Positions 25,959 to 33,521 of a DNA stretch of 64,000 bases are shown here, in pieces (position 1 is the stretch's first letter; every line of letters starts with the position of its first letter). A program made the position numbers and the translations under genes. The notes under the pieces are model-generated. The model worked only from the letters and a program-made list of their open reading frames with translations. It was not told where the DNA came from and ran no database searches. Source of the DNA: Methylobacterium sp. CB376 (lineage in GTDB: Bacteria > Pseudomonadota > Alphaproteobacteria > Rhizobiales > Beijerinckiaceae); NCBI RefSeq assembly GCF_029714205.1, contig NZ_CP121648.1:4539001-4603000 (forward strand), read 5' to 3'.

Positions 25959-26210
25959 GTGCAGCGCTTGTCGATATCGCGAGCGCAATTTGAAGAATTC
26001 ATATTCGAGGAAGCGCGAGCAATTCCCGGAGGAGAGTGGATTACTGCAGTTAGGGTCGCTCCGAATTCTTACGATGCAGAATTTTTCGGATTCGAAATCG
26101 ATTTCACGGACGGGTACATCGACGTGGATGACCAAATAGCGCAAATGGTCGCCGAACTGATAATAAAAGCCTTCGAGATTTACGTAATTGGTGGCCATGC
26201 GTTTCATTAG
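25959..26210 (+). CDS. Small-protein family member P4 (83 aa)
   Basis: An 83-residue acidic protein. GTG 25959 has GGAG 8 bases upstream, a proper spacing that decides the start. Family pattern: SRAQFEEFIFEEARAIPGG, WITAVRVAP, FFGFEIDFTDG, then helix QIAQMVAELIIKAFEIYV. It is AT-rich compared with the phage around it. The tandem pair P3-P4 suggests duplication. No known motif, no membrane segment and no cysteines, so it is presumably a soluble, perhaps oligomeric, protein. Confidence 0.72.
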   Translation: MQRLSISRAQFEEFIFEEARAIPGGEWITAVRVAPNSYDAEFFGFEIDFTDGYIDVDDQIAQMVAELIIKAFEIYVIGGHAFH

Positions 26211-26254
26211 ATATAGATTACCGCTTGCAAGACTGTCGATCACGAGGGAGCGCG

Positions 26255-26455
26255 TCATGTCGCCCTCCCGACTGCTGCCCGCCCAGCCTCGGTGAGCGTC
26301 AGCAGCCCGAGCCAGCGCTGGTGATGGGGGTCGAGGGTGCCGAGGCCGAGAGCCACGACCTGATCGGCCCGCCGCCAGGACAGGTCGCTCGGCACGAGGC
26401 ACTGGCCGGTGCGGGTCAGGATGGGAGGCGGGTCCCACGAGAAGGGCCAAGGCAT
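26255..26455 (-). CDS. Small phage protein of unknown function
   Basis: A 66-residue protein (DPPPILTRTGQCLVPSDLSW, RADQVVALGLGTL, LTLTEAGRAAVG) whose tail looks like a winged-helix wing. ATG 26455 is chosen for the GGGGAG site 9 bases upstream; a longer frame would run through the toxin operator. A decayed copy is recognisable at 20320-20450. It diverges from the toxin-antitoxin pair. Confidence 0.6.
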   Translation of the reverse strand: MPWPFSWDPPPILTRTGQCLVPSDLSWRRADQVVALGLGTLDPHHQRWLGLLTLTEAGRAAVGRAT

Positions 26456-26504
26456 CAGGCGGCGCTCCCCGCGTCGAGCGCTTCGAGGCTCAGGCCAACC
26501 GCCG

Positions 26505-26562
26505 ATCGCAAAATATCGCATCCGCACTTGCAAATATCGCAGCACTCTGCGATATTATCGCA
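26505..26562. promoter_or_regulatory. Toxin-antitoxin operator with ATCGCA repeats
   Basis: A perfect inverted repeat AATATCGCAG-CACT-CTGCGATATT lies at 26533-26556, six bases before the toxin ATG. ATCGCA occurs at 26505, 26515, 26536 and 26557; the last three are exactly 21 bases apart, about two helical turns. The HTH antitoxin, alone or with the toxin, probably binds here. Confidence 0.7.
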
Positions 26563-26805
26563 ATGAAGCCGATCGCCTATACCCTCTCCGCGACCCGCGA
26601 ACTGTCCCGGCTCCCCAAGCCGGCGCGCCTCGCGATCGTGGAGAAGCTCGCGCGCTACGCGGCAACGGGGGCCGGCGACGTCCGCGCCCTCACCGGGCGC
26701 CCGGGCGCGCGACTGCGGGTTGGTGACTACCGGGTAGTGTTCGTCGAGACGGACGCACAGATAGAGGTCCGCGCCATCGGCCACCGCCGTGATATCTACG
26801 ACTGA
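26563..26805 (+). CDS. RelE/ParE-superfamily toxin
   Basis: An 80-residue basic protein with the RelE layout: helix TLSATRELSRLPKPARLAIV, strand core GARLRVGDYRVVFVET and the C-terminal EVRAIGHRRDIYD. RelE-type members cleave mRNA on ribosomes, while ParE-type members poison gyrase; the ending HRRDIY favours the RelE/HigB side. The toxin gene comes first, 12 bases before the HTH antitoxin gene, the HigBA-like order. The operator overlaps the promoter. Confidence 0.88.
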   Translation: MKPIAYTLSATRELSRLPKPARLAIVEKLARYAATGAGDVRALTGRPGARLRVGDYRVVFVETDAQIEVRAIGHRRDIYD

Positions 26806-26817
26806 GAGGACAACCCC

Positions 26818-27189
26818 ATGACCGTGCAGATCATCACCACGCCCGGCGGCGAGGAGCTCGTGATCCTCCCGCGCCGCGACTACGACGCGCTGCTCGCGCG
26901 CCTGGGCGACGAGGCCGCCGAGGATCGCGCAGCCGCTCGCTTGCTCGACGCCCGAGCGGACGAGAAGGCCTCGGTCGAGCACTGGTTCGTCGCCCTGATC
27001 GCGGAGCACGGCTCGCCGGTCACGGCCGCGCGCAAGCACCACGGCTGCACCCAGGCCCAGCTGGCCGAGGCGCTCGGAATCTCGCAGGGCCACCTCAGCG
27101 ACATCGAGCGCGGGCGCCGGCAGCTCACGCCGACGCAGCGCCATCAGATCGCTGCCGAGACGGGGGTTATAGCCGATTGGCTGGAGTGA
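26818..27189 (+). CDS. Antitoxin with C-terminal XRE-type HTH
   Basis: A 123-residue protein. Residues 1-60 resemble a Phd/RelB-like or toxin-binding segment (EELVILPRRDYDALLARLGD), and residues ~75-115 form a helix-turn-helix (CTQAQLAEALGISQGHLSDI, ERGRRQLTP). It should neutralise the product of 26563-26805 and repress the operon through the ATCGCA sites. ATG 26818 has a GAGGACAACCCC spacer. The 3' end is convergent with the frameshifted gene at 27201. Confidence 0.88.
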   Translation: MTVQIITTPGGEELVILPRRDYDALLARLGDEAAEDRAAARLLDARADEKASVEHWFVALIAEHGSPVTAARKHHGCTQAQLAEALGISQGHLSDIERGRRQLTPTQRHQIAAETGVIADWLE

Positions 27190-27200
27190 AGGCGCGGTCA

Positions 27201-27477
27201 TTACCGCCCGCCCTCCGCGTCGACGAGCGCCACCGCCCCCGCCGACGGGACCGCGATCGGCCCAGGCTGCGGCGCAGAAGCTGGGTCCGGCGCGGGCACA
27301 TCGTTCGCCCAGTCGCCCTCCGCCGCCTTCAGCCGAGCGGTCTCCAGCGGCACCTGGTTGTGCAGGGGTCTGCATCGCGGCAACGGTCTCGACGGTCATC
27401 AGGCCGCCCTTCGACTCGTCGATGTTGAAGAAGCGGACGGCGCGGCGAGCGGCCGACAACAGGGTCTCTTCGCTCAT
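27201..27477 (-). pseudogene. Frameshifted small phage gene
   Basis: From ATG 27477 the product begins SEETLLSAARRAVRFFNIDE and MTVETVAAMQT. At the C run complementary to GGGG 27365-27368 the reading must lose one base to continue as LHNQVPLETARLKAAEGDWA and end VALVDAEGGR at 27201. Without the shift the frame runs on antisense to the antitoxin. The intact product would be about 91 residues, function unknown. Either a real one-base insertion or a base-calling problem. It is the last gene of the leftward early operon. Confidence 0.65.
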
Positions 27478-27698
27478 CGTGGTGCCCTCTCTCGGTGAGC
27501 CCGCGCCTCAGCGATGGTGCGTGCAACGATCTCTTCGGCGGTGAGGACGATGCGGCCCTGGCCCGCGCACTCGTTGCAGCCGCGGCGCGAGCGGCGGCGG
27601 ATGAAGACGACCGGGGGCCCGCCTGGGAAGCAGCAGGAGCACCAGCGGCCGTTGCCGATCAGGTATGGGTCGAACGGGACGGTGACGCGGAGGCTCAT
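27474..27698 (-). CDS. Cys-rich small phage protein, paralogue of 42307-42549
   Basis: A 74-residue protein with four cysteines (DPYLIGNGRWCSCCFPGGPP, GCNECAGQGRIVLTAEEIVA). The product of 42307-42549 on the other strand has the same order (DPCLVGNGAWCSSYCEGKPP, NECGGNGRVVFAAETIVANA), so the two are clear paralogues in the two early operons. They probably bind zinc. ATG 27698 has a good GGAGGA site and overlaps the next gene by four bases. Function unknown. Confidence 0.75.
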   Translation of the reverse strand: MSLRVTVPFDPYLIGNGRWCSCCFPGGPPVVFIRRRSRRGCNECAGQGRIVLTAEEIVARTIAEARAHRERAPR

Positions 27699-27937
27699 AC
27701 CGAGTCCTCCGAAGGCGCGCACGCCTCGGCCCAACTCGCCGCCCGCCGCAGGTTGTCCGCCAGCTCGCGCGCCTCGGCGGGGCTGAGCGCCGCCCAGGCG
27801 TCGGCCGACATCGACCCGAAGTTGCGCATCACGCCGAGTTCGAGGGTAACCTCGCCGCCGTATGTGCTGACCTGGATGGCGCTGCCCTGCGCGGGGTCCT
27901 CGCCGGTGCGGTCGTGGTAGATGCTGGCGGCGCTCAC
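27695..27937 (-). CDS. Small phage protein of unknown function
   Basis: An 80-residue acidic protein with an N-terminal strand part (IQVSTYGGEVTLELGVMRN) and a C-terminal helix (SPAEARELADNLRRAASWAE). GTG 27937 lies behind GGGGG and overlaps the upstream stop by four bases, as do most joins in this operon. No family recognised. Confidence 0.65.
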   Translation of the reverse strand: MSAASIYHDRTGEDPAQGSAIQVSTYGGEVTLELGVMRNFGSMSADAWAALSPAEARELADNLRRAASWAEACAPSEDSV

Positions 27938-28143
27938 AGCGCACCCCCGAGCAGCCACCGGGTGATGCCCGCGAAGACGAGCGCCGCGACCAGCGCGGGG
28001 AAGGTGCAAACGAGCGCGCCGATCCGCTCGCCGCGCGGTCTTGTGTCCTTCGTGGCCTCCAGGAAAAAGGACGCGCCCAGGCACAGGCAGACTGCGGCAA
28101 GACCGTAGCCGATCACGGCGACGAGGATGGTCCCGACCATCAC
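27934..28143 (-). CDS. Small membrane protein with two hydrophobic segments
   Basis: A 69-residue protein (68 if the second Met is used) with two membrane-spanning stretches, ILVAVIGYGLAAVCLCLGAS and FPALVAALVFAGITRWLLGG, joined by a basic loop (TKDTRPRGERIG). The overlap with neighbours on both sides shows it is part of the leftward early operon. It may be a superinfection-exclusion or holin-like protein; that is a guess from size and topology. Confidence 0.65.
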   Translation of the reverse strand: MMVGTILVAVIGYGLAAVCLCLGASFFLEATKDTRPRGERIGALVCTFPALVAALVFAGITRWLLGGAL

Positions 28144-28484
28144 CGCCCCTCCGCGCTCTGCATAACGACCATCGGCCCCAGCACCGAGCCGGGCCGGCGC
28201 ATGGCGAGTGGCGTCGCCCGGGCCGCCTTCACCGCTTGCGGTCGGCCCGACCCTTCATCCGCCAGGAACCGTCCGAGCAGTGCGACGAGCCGCTCCGCCG
28301 AGCTCAAAGCCGCAACGGTGACGTCGATGTTCGCCGCAGCTCGCCGGGTCTCCGGGCAGTCCGCCGGGATCGCGATCCGCTCGGCGTGGCGCCGGCAGCG
28401 GTCTTGGTGGAGCGAGGCCGTCTGCAGGTCGCGCCCGAGAGCGCCGAGGTCGAAATCCGCGAGCGCGTCGGTGAGCCGGATCAT
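28140..28484 (-). CDS. Phage protein of unknown function
   Basis: A 114-residue protein, mostly helical (TDALADFDLGALGRDLQTAS, AANIDVTVAALSSAERLVAL), with a basic tail. ATG 28484 follows CGGGAGGATCGCCCG, a strong site that decides the start. It overlaps the downstream membrane-protein gene by four bases and the upstream HTH gene by four. Unrecognised. Confidence 0.65.
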   Translation of the reverse strand: MIRLTDALADFDLGALGRDLQTASLHQDRCRRHAERIAIPADCPETRRAAANIDVTVAALSSAERLVALLGRFLADEGSGRPQAVKAARATPLAMRRPGSVLGPMVVMQSAEGR

Positions 28485-28820
28485 CGGGCGATCCTCCCGG
28501 CGGCAGCTTCGACCACGAGGCCACGGACGTAGGCCCGGCCCTCGTCCGGCAGCGCGCGGTAGGCGATGAGGAGATCGTGCTCCTCGCCGGCCGGCGCGAT
28601 CACGGCGTCGGCGGCGGTCAGGTCCCGCGGGTGAAGCCCGAGCGCTTCGGCGAGGCGCGGGAGCAGGGGGGCCAGGCGCGCGGCCGCCGCGCTCGATAGC
28701 AGAGATCGCCTTGGGGCCGAGGCAGACGGCGGCGGCGAGCTCGGCCTGAGTGACGCCGATGCGGCGACGGCGGTGGCTGATGCGCTCGCCGAGCGAGCGG
28801 AGAGGGATGTTGGAGTGCAT
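28481..28820 (-). pseudogene. Frameshifted XRE-type HTH regulator
   Basis: From ATG 28820 the product has a canonical HTH (LGERISHRRRRIGVTQAELA, AAVCLGPKAISAIERGG). Homologous reading then continues in another frame as LAPLLPRLAEALGLHPRDLT and HDLLIAYRALPDEGRAYVRG to a TGA at 28481. One extra base in the window 28665-28690, which includes a run of six G, explains the break. The intact protein would be about 112 residues. As read it makes an HTH with a random tail that runs into the next gene. Confidence 0.7.
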
Positions 28821-28823
28821 CGC

Positions 28824-29762
28824 TCAGCCCTCCCGCCTCGCCGACCGGCGGCCTGCGGCGATCGCGTCGTTGCCCGGGAAGTCGTCGGCGGGATCGGGCT
28901 GCGCAGCGCCCGGCTTATCCCCGGCCTCGTCCTCGTCGGTGCCCTGCGCCTCCTCCTCGAGATCGGCGGCGACCGTCTCGCCGGACTCGCCAGGCTGGTG
29001 TTCGATCGTGTCGGCGAGCGGGTTGGCGACCGGCTGGAAGATCCCGGTCACCTGACCATCTTGCTGCTCGCGCCGCCGGTTGAAATCGTAGAGCTCGTCG
29101 TCGCGCCGCATCAGGTCGTCGAGGTCCGACGACAGCGGCAGGACCTTGCTGTGCCGGCGCGCCACTGTCTTGCGTGCCATCTCCTCCCACCACTGCGACC
29201 ACGGCCCGCCGCTCTTCGCGCGGCTGACCTTCCGGACCTTCTCGATTTCCTCAACGGTCATCACCTCGCGGGAGCGCTCGCCGCTCTTCAATACCGCGAT
29301 GGAGTAGGCGGCGACCGGCTTGCCGCGGTTCACCAGCACCGGCACGTGGACGATCTTCGGTTCATCGCCGAGCTGATACTCGAAGTGGTCGTTCTCGAAG
29401 ACGACGTTCGCTTCCCAGGTCGCGATCTCGCCCGAGTTGCGGACCTTCTTACGGATGCCGGCGATCATCGGCATCCACTGCGCACGGCCGCTGAACTCGA
29501 CGATCGCACCCTCGCGCCCGTCCGGCAGCAGACCATCCTGCGCTGCTCGCATCGCGGCGTTGAAGAACGACCGCCGCTCCAGCTTCAGGAGGTCCGGGTT
29601 GTTCTGGACAGCAGTGAGAAGCACGCGCTTGAAGCGCTCGACCGGGATGTGTGCCGGCAGGGCCGCGGCGAACTCGGCCTCCCGGCTCTGGATCTGCTCG
29701 CGCACCACGACGAGCGGGTTGGCGTTGTGCGGTCGCTCAGCGACAGCCGTGGATGCAGCCAT
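28824..29762 (-). CDS. recT: RecT-family single-strand annealing protein
   Basis: A 312-residue recombinase. Family features: VERFKRVLLTAVQNNPDLLK near residue 45, FFNAAMRAAQDGLLPDGREG, MPMIAGIRKKVRNSGEI, and SGGPWSQWWEEMARKTVARR with the following LPLS. The C-terminal 70 residues are acidic and probably disordered. It should anneal single strands made by the exonuclease encoded immediately upstream in the transcript (29782-30738). ATG 29762 has a CAGGAGGACTCC site. Confidence 0.93.
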   Translation of the reverse strand: MAASTAVAERPHNANPLVVVREQIQSREAEFAAALPAHIPVERFKRVLLTAVQNNPDLLKLERRSFFNAAMRAAQDGLLPDGREGAIVEFSGRAQWMPMIAGIRKKVRNSGEIATWEANVVFENDHFEYQLGDEPKIVHVPVLVNRGKPVAAYSIAVLKSGERSREVMTVEEIEKVRKVSRAKSGGPWSQWWEEMARKTVARRHSKVLPLSSDLDDLMRRDDELYDFNRRREQQDGQVTGIFQPVANPLADTIEHQPGESGETVAADLEEEAQGTDEDEAGDKPGAAQPDPADDFPGNDAIAAGRRSARREG

Positions 29763-29781
29763 GGAGTCCTCCTGTCGGGGT

Positions 29782-30738
29782 TCAGCGGGCCCACCAGCCC
29801 GGCATGTCGGAGAGGTCGATCTCGGCGAGCGGCGCGTGGTCGATCCACGGCGCGTCGAGTCCGTGCGTGCGGCGGGCCTGGACGAAGGCCCACAGGGCGG
29901 CATCGATCGTCTTCTCGGCGACCGCGACCACCTCGTTGCCCGGCGAGAGCGTGACGCCCCAGGTCAGCGGGGCGTCACCCGTCGACCAGAAGACGAAGAC
30001 GAAGGCGTAGCTCGTCGCGGCCACGACCCGGGCGAGCCAGGCCGGGTCACGGTCGCCGTGCACGCGTCCCTCGGCGACGAGGCCCGCCAGTTGCGCGCGG
30101 GCCTGCAGGTAGGCCGCGGCCTGGACCGGGTAGCCATACTCGGCCATGGCGCGCAGGCAGTTCGCCTGGAACGACGTCGGGCGGCTCGGGCGGGTGCTCT
30201 TGAGATCGACCACCGCACGGGGCTTGAGGTAGTCGAACCGCGCCTTTCGGCGCACCTGCTCGCCGTCCACGGCGTCGGTCCAGAACACGGACACCTCGGA
30301 TGCGCCGCCCGTGAAGGAGGCGGCGAGGTGCGGGTTTGCCAGCACCGCGCCTGCGGCCTGCTGCACCCGGTCGAAGTCCTCGCCAGGCAGCACGTCTTCA
30401 CCGTTCGGCGCGAGCTTCGCGCGAGCCTTGGCGTCGAGGCGGGCGAGATCGTCGGGTCGGCGCACGAAGCGGGCGGCGAAGGACTGCTGCCCCTCCAGCA
30501 CCAGCTTGTGCACCGCGCGGCCGATGATCTGCGACGGGGTTGGCTCGTCGGCGGGCCGGTTCGGGTTGAGCACCGAGCCGAACCAGTAGTCCGCGGGCTC
30601 GGCGGCGAGGCGCTTCAGGTCGGAGGAGCCGAGGGCCGGGTCCGCGTGATAGTGGGCCTCGTCGAGGCCGAAGTAGATCCCGTCCTCGAAGGAGACGGCG
30701 GTCGGGGCCGGCGCGGCGGCGCTGTCGGGGAGGAGCAT
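29782..30738 (-). CDS. RecE-like PD-(D/E)xK exonuclease (exodeoxyribonuclease VIII type)
   Basis: A 318-residue nuclease. The N-terminal segment GIYFGLDEAHYHADPALGSS and DLKRL is the usual start of these RecE C-domain proteins. The catalytic core includes VRRKARFDYLKPRAVVDLKS with Asp and the DLKS (E/DxK) pair, then AMAEYGYPVQAAAYLQA with the late Gln/Tyr motif. It degrades 5' strands to feed RecT. It lies 19 bases upstream of recT, forming a Red-type recombination pair. Confidence 0.9.
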   Translation of the reverse strand: MLLPDSAAAPAPTAVSFEDGIYFGLDEAHYHADPALGSSDLKRLAAEPADYWFGSVLNPNRPADEPTPSQIIGRAVHKLVLEGQQSFAARFVRRPDDLARLDAKARAKLAPNGEDVLPGEDFDRVQQAAGAVLANPHLAASFTGGASEVSVFWTDAVDGEQVRRKARFDYLKPRAVVDLKSTRPSRPTSFQANCLRAMAEYGYPVQAAAYLQARAQLAGLVAEGRVHGDRDPAWLARVVAATSYAFVFVFWSTGDAPLTWGVTLSPGNEVVAVAEKTIDAALWAFVQARRTHGLDAPWIDHAPLAEIDLSDMPGWWAR

Positions 30739-30744
30739 CGCCGT

Positions 30745-31155
30745 TCACTCCGCCGCCTGCGAGCCCGGCGCCGCTTCGACCGGACGCGGCTCATCGGCCT
30801 CGACCTGCTCCCGGGTGCGAGTGCGCTCGAGCATCCGCCGGCTCTCGACCAGACTCGCCGTGGCGCCGCCGTTGTCGGTCCAGCGCACCCAGACCTCGTC
30901 GCCGTCGATCGCGCGGACGATCCCGCGCCGGTCGTGGATGAAGTCCGGGACGGCCACCTCGTCGCCGATCGCGAGCTTCGTCTCGGCGAGATCGGCGGCC
31001 GATCGATCGACGATGACGTCGGCGTGGCCGCCCTCGACCCTCGCGAGAATCGGGTCTCGGCTACCCGCCGGATGGCCGTACCCGACGACTGCCCGCACCA
31101 GGATCACATCGCCCCGCACCAGGGCCACATCGACCGGGATTGCCATCGCGCTCAC
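30745..31155 (-). CDS. Beta-rich phage protein, paralogue of 44255-44638
   Basis: A 136-residue protein. The core (RGDVILVRAVVGYG, ADVIVDRSAADLAETKLAIG, DEVAVPDFIHDRRGIVRAID, GDEVWVRWTDNG) lines up with the product of 44255-44638 (EGDIITIEAEVRW, INRSAIVGVRPALRDG, DLVRHLDHPAEGIIRGVYGR, QAWVSWRDHEPD). The second half looks like an SH3/KOW-type barrel. GTG 31155 overlaps the upstream stop by four bases; ATG 31146 is the alternative. Function unknown. Confidence 0.72.
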   Translation of the reverse strand: MSAMAIPVDVALVRGDVILVRAVVGYGHPAGSRDPILARVEGGHADVIVDRSAADLAETKLAIGDEVAVPDFIHDRRGIVRAIDGDEVWVRWTDNGGATASLVESRRMLERTRTREQVEADEPRPVEAAPGSQAAE

Positions 31156-31454
31156 TCCGCCGCCCGGGCGCCCACGCGGCGCAGGAAATGCGCGGTCTCG
31201 GCCCGCACGGCCTCCTCGTATTCGAGCGCGGTCATGCTCTCGCCCGCGGCCTCGTTGAGGATCCGGCTGATCACCCGCGCGAGAGCGACGTCGTCCACTT
31301 CATGACCCGGGCCACCCCAGAGGACTTGAATACGAGGACGCCCGCCGGCGACCGCGATGCACCGGCTGCTCTCTGAGAGCGGCCGGAACGGCGCTGGTGC
31401 GCCGAGCATGTAGAGGACGGCCGCGGTGGTGGCCTGGGAGGCGGTGCGGCTCAT
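31152..31454 (-). CDS. Phage protein of unknown function
   Basis: A 100-residue protein (SQATTAAVLYMLGAPAPFRP, CIAVAGGRPRIQVLWGGPGH, then a C-terminal helix LEYEEAVRAETAHFLRRVGA). ATG 31454 overlaps the upstream gene stop by four bases. No motif recognised. Coupled within the leftward early operon. Confidence 0.62.
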   Translation of the reverse strand: MSRTASQATTAAVLYMLGAPAPFRPLSESSRCIAVAGGRPRIQVLWGGPGHEVDDVALARVISRILNEAAGESMTALEYEEAVRAETAHFLRRVGARAAE

Positions 31455-31849
31455 AGCGCACCCCGCACCTGCAGGTGGTACGCATCCCGACCCTCGGCCA
31501 GGAAATCGAGGCCACCGCAGTCCCGCGGCGCATTCTCGGCGCAGGCCTTCACTCCGTGCCGCCGCGCCGCCTCCTGCAGCCCGGCCGGCAGCTCGTTGCG
31601 CTCGTCGTCCTGATCGATCATATCGACCACCCGGCCGAGCACGGGCGCCGTCATATTGCGGGCGACTGGCGCAAGCGGGTCGGCGAGGTCGATCTCGTAG
31701 ACCTCCTCGAGCACGGCGTAGGAGCGCTCGTCGGAGAGGAAGGCTGCGGCCGCGGTGAGCCCGTTGTCGACGAGCGTCTCCTCGATCCAGCCGAGACCGG
31801 TGTTGTCGCGGAAGTGCACCAGGTAGGTGCGGGCGGGTTCGCGCGTCAC
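31451..31849 (-). CDS. Phage protein of unknown function
   Basis: A 132-residue acidic protein (YLVHFRDNTGLGWIEETLVD, SYAVLEEVYEIDLADPLAPV, RRHGVKACAENAPRDCGGLD). GTG 31849 overlaps the upstream stop by four bases. Not recognised; probably cytoplasmic. Confidence 0.62.
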   Translation of the reverse strand: MTREPARTYLVHFRDNTGLGWIEETLVDNGLTAAAAFLSDERSYAVLEEVYEIDLADPLAPVARNMTAPVLGRVVDMIDQDDERNELPAGLQEAARRHGVKACAENAPRDCGGLDFLAEGRDAYHLQVRGAL

Positions 31850-32133
31850 AGCACGCCCCCATCGATCCGGCCGGCCCGCAGGCCGCTCGCCGCCACGAAC
31901 AGGATCAGCATCGCGATGGCGAGCACCAGGAGCGCCATCCGGAGCCAGTCCCGCTCCCGCGCCACGGGCAGCGGGTCGTTGGCCGGCTCGTCGTCCTCAG
32001 GCCACTCGGTCAGGCGCTCCCGCAGCGTGCGCAGGTAGGCCGGCTCGTCGAGGTGGCAGGGGGCGACGCGCTCGCGGCTCGTGAGGGCGCGGCCGTGGAT
32101 CGCGATCAGGTCGGGTTGGGGGCGGGTGAGCAC
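31846..32133 (-). CDS. Small membrane-anchored protein, first gene of the leftward early operon
   Basis: A 95-residue protein with a soluble N-terminal part (HLDEPAYLRTLRERLTEWPE) and one C-terminal membrane segment (RMALLVLAIAMLILFVAASG). GTG 32133 has GGAG seven bases upstream. It is the first gene behind the operator pair at 32174-32213, so it should be expressed at once after prophage induction. Unrecognised. Confidence 0.65.
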   Translation of the reverse strand: MLTRPQPDLIAIHGRALTSRERVAPCHLDEPAYLRTLRERLTEWPEDDEPANDPLPVARERDWLRMALLVLAIAMLILFVAASGLRAGRIDGGVL

Positions 32134-32173
32134 TGCGGGTCTCCATCGCTTCGGGGAGAGGCGATGGACACAA

Positions 32174-32213
32174 GGTACTTAGCGTACCCAGCGTGTCAAG
32201 TACGATTTGTACC
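32174..32213. promoter_or_regulatory. Repressor operators of the leftward early operon
   Basis: Two sites of the form GGTAC-N5-GTACC lie here: GGTACTTAGCGTACC (32174-32188) and AGTACGATTTGTACC (32199-32213), 25 bases apart. The first is nearly identical to GGTACTTATGGTACC at 34256-34270, next to the repressor gene. They are the expected operators of the S24-type repressor; binding is inferred. Confidence 0.65.
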
Positions 32214-32557
32214 CAACCTGGCCGTACTGGTTGTCGTCACATGTGACCGACACGACACCCACGGCCAAACTCTCGTGGATGGCGTGCTTGGCCGGACGCC
32301 ACCTAGTGCATTGACGCCTTCAAAAGGTACACCGCGCGGAGCGATTTCCTCTTCAGTCTCAGACGGTTAGCGACCTGGCACCTGATGCGAATGTCGGCGT
32401 CTCTGCACTAGCTATTTGGAATTGACGCTCGCGCACGAGCACCAATAATGCATCTCGGTAGGCTCGCTGGAGCGCCTGGTCGCGCACGCGGCACCCGGGA
32501 GGACGTCAGCCCTTCGGATGGCTGGCTCTACGCCTTCCGGAACACAGGTCCAGGAGC
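32214..32557. other. Stretch without a supported gene
   Basis: These 344 bases between the leftward operators and the DUF3800 gene carry no credible reading frame. Composition is more mixed than in the flanking phage genes. It may hold the remains of whatever was displaced when the DUF3800 gene arrived, plus that gene's transcription end. Confidence 0.4.
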
Positions 32558-33439
32558 CTACCGCCTTCTACCTGGTTCCGTTTTGTAGCCGTAGAAGCGG
32601 AATATTGCCTTCTGTTCCTCCGTTAATTCGGCAGTCCATAGAGGATAAGGCATAACCTTGAGACCGAAGTCTACAATACTGTTGTCGCGCATTGCCATTC
32701 TTGGCTTCAATAACTTTGCATACTCCGGCCTACAGGAGCCGTCCGGCTTTGGAGTGACGCTTTGAAAAAACGCGCTTGCCACGACGTCAGCAAGCATGAG
32801 GCCCGCGCGGGTTTTATGAGGGTAAGACTCAACAAGATCTATATCTACGACGCTCCAGTCTAAATCTCCCCTGTCAAGATATAAAGATTTTCCGATACTC
32901 TGAAGCCTCAGCCAATGCAGATATGCTCTGAACTGGCTGTAAGACATTCTATGACTCTCTGAGAACACAAATTTGACTTTGGCCCGAGGAGTGTCCTCTT
33001 TTAGATTGCGCAGCCCACAATAAGCAGTAACTCTTTCTAGCAACAGACGAGATGCCCAGCAATAGAACCAGTTCCTGGAAGGGATTTTTCCAGCCCTTTG
33101 ATTTGTATGCTGGCGTATGTTTTTCTTGTTGCATGCAACTATAAACAAGCGCGCCGGCAAATCAGCAATGTTCTTACAAACGGTTTCTCTATCCCTATCC
33201 GAGCGCAGTCGGTTAAAATGCAGGTCTCTTTGCCCGGTAAAATCAAGCTGACTTAGAATATGGCGGACCCAAAGCGGAGGTGAAGCTTCACAGTCGGCAC
33301 GGATCAGAACCGCCGATAATATGAACCACTCTGTGCCACCGTCGGGATCAATAGGTCGGACTGATCTCAACCCATCGTCGCCGGCCTCATCTATGAATGC
33401 TACATAACGATAGGAGTGCTCTGGGCTCTCAAAATCCAT
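32558..33439 (-). CDS. DUF3800-domain protein, acquired accessory gene
   Basis: A 293-residue protein. The family start is clear (YVAFIDEAGDDG, with acidic residues), followed by WFILSAVLIRADCEA, LHFNRLRSD, KVKFVFSESHRMSY, and the late acidic block GLMLADVVASAFFQSV. These spaced acidic residues fit the RNase H-like fold proposed for DUF3800. The gene is markedly AT-rich compared with all neighbours, so it is probably a lysogeny-expressed accessory gene, perhaps for phage defence. It lies between the operators and the repressor gene and reads in the same direction as the repressor. Confidence 0.85.
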   Translation of the reverse strand: MDFESPEHSYRYVAFIDEAGDDGLRSVRPIDPDGGTEWFILSAVLIRADCEASPPLWVRHILSQLDFTGQRDLHFNRLRSDRDRETVCKNIADLPARLFIVACNKKNIRQHTNQRAGKIPSRNWFYCWASRLLLERVTAYCGLRNLKEDTPRAKVKFVFSESHRMSYSQFRAYLHWLRLQSIGKSLYLDRGDLDWSVVDIDLVESYPHKTRAGLMLADVVASAFFQSVTPKPDGSCRPEYAKLLKPRMAMRDNSIVDFGLKVMPYPLWTAELTEEQKAIFRFYGYKTEPGRRR

Positions 33440-33521
33440 TCTAAATTCGGCATAATGCCGCCTCGGAAAGCACTACGCCCGGGTTGTCTGGATGCCCAAT
33501 TCCCATTCAAGAATTTTCTAT

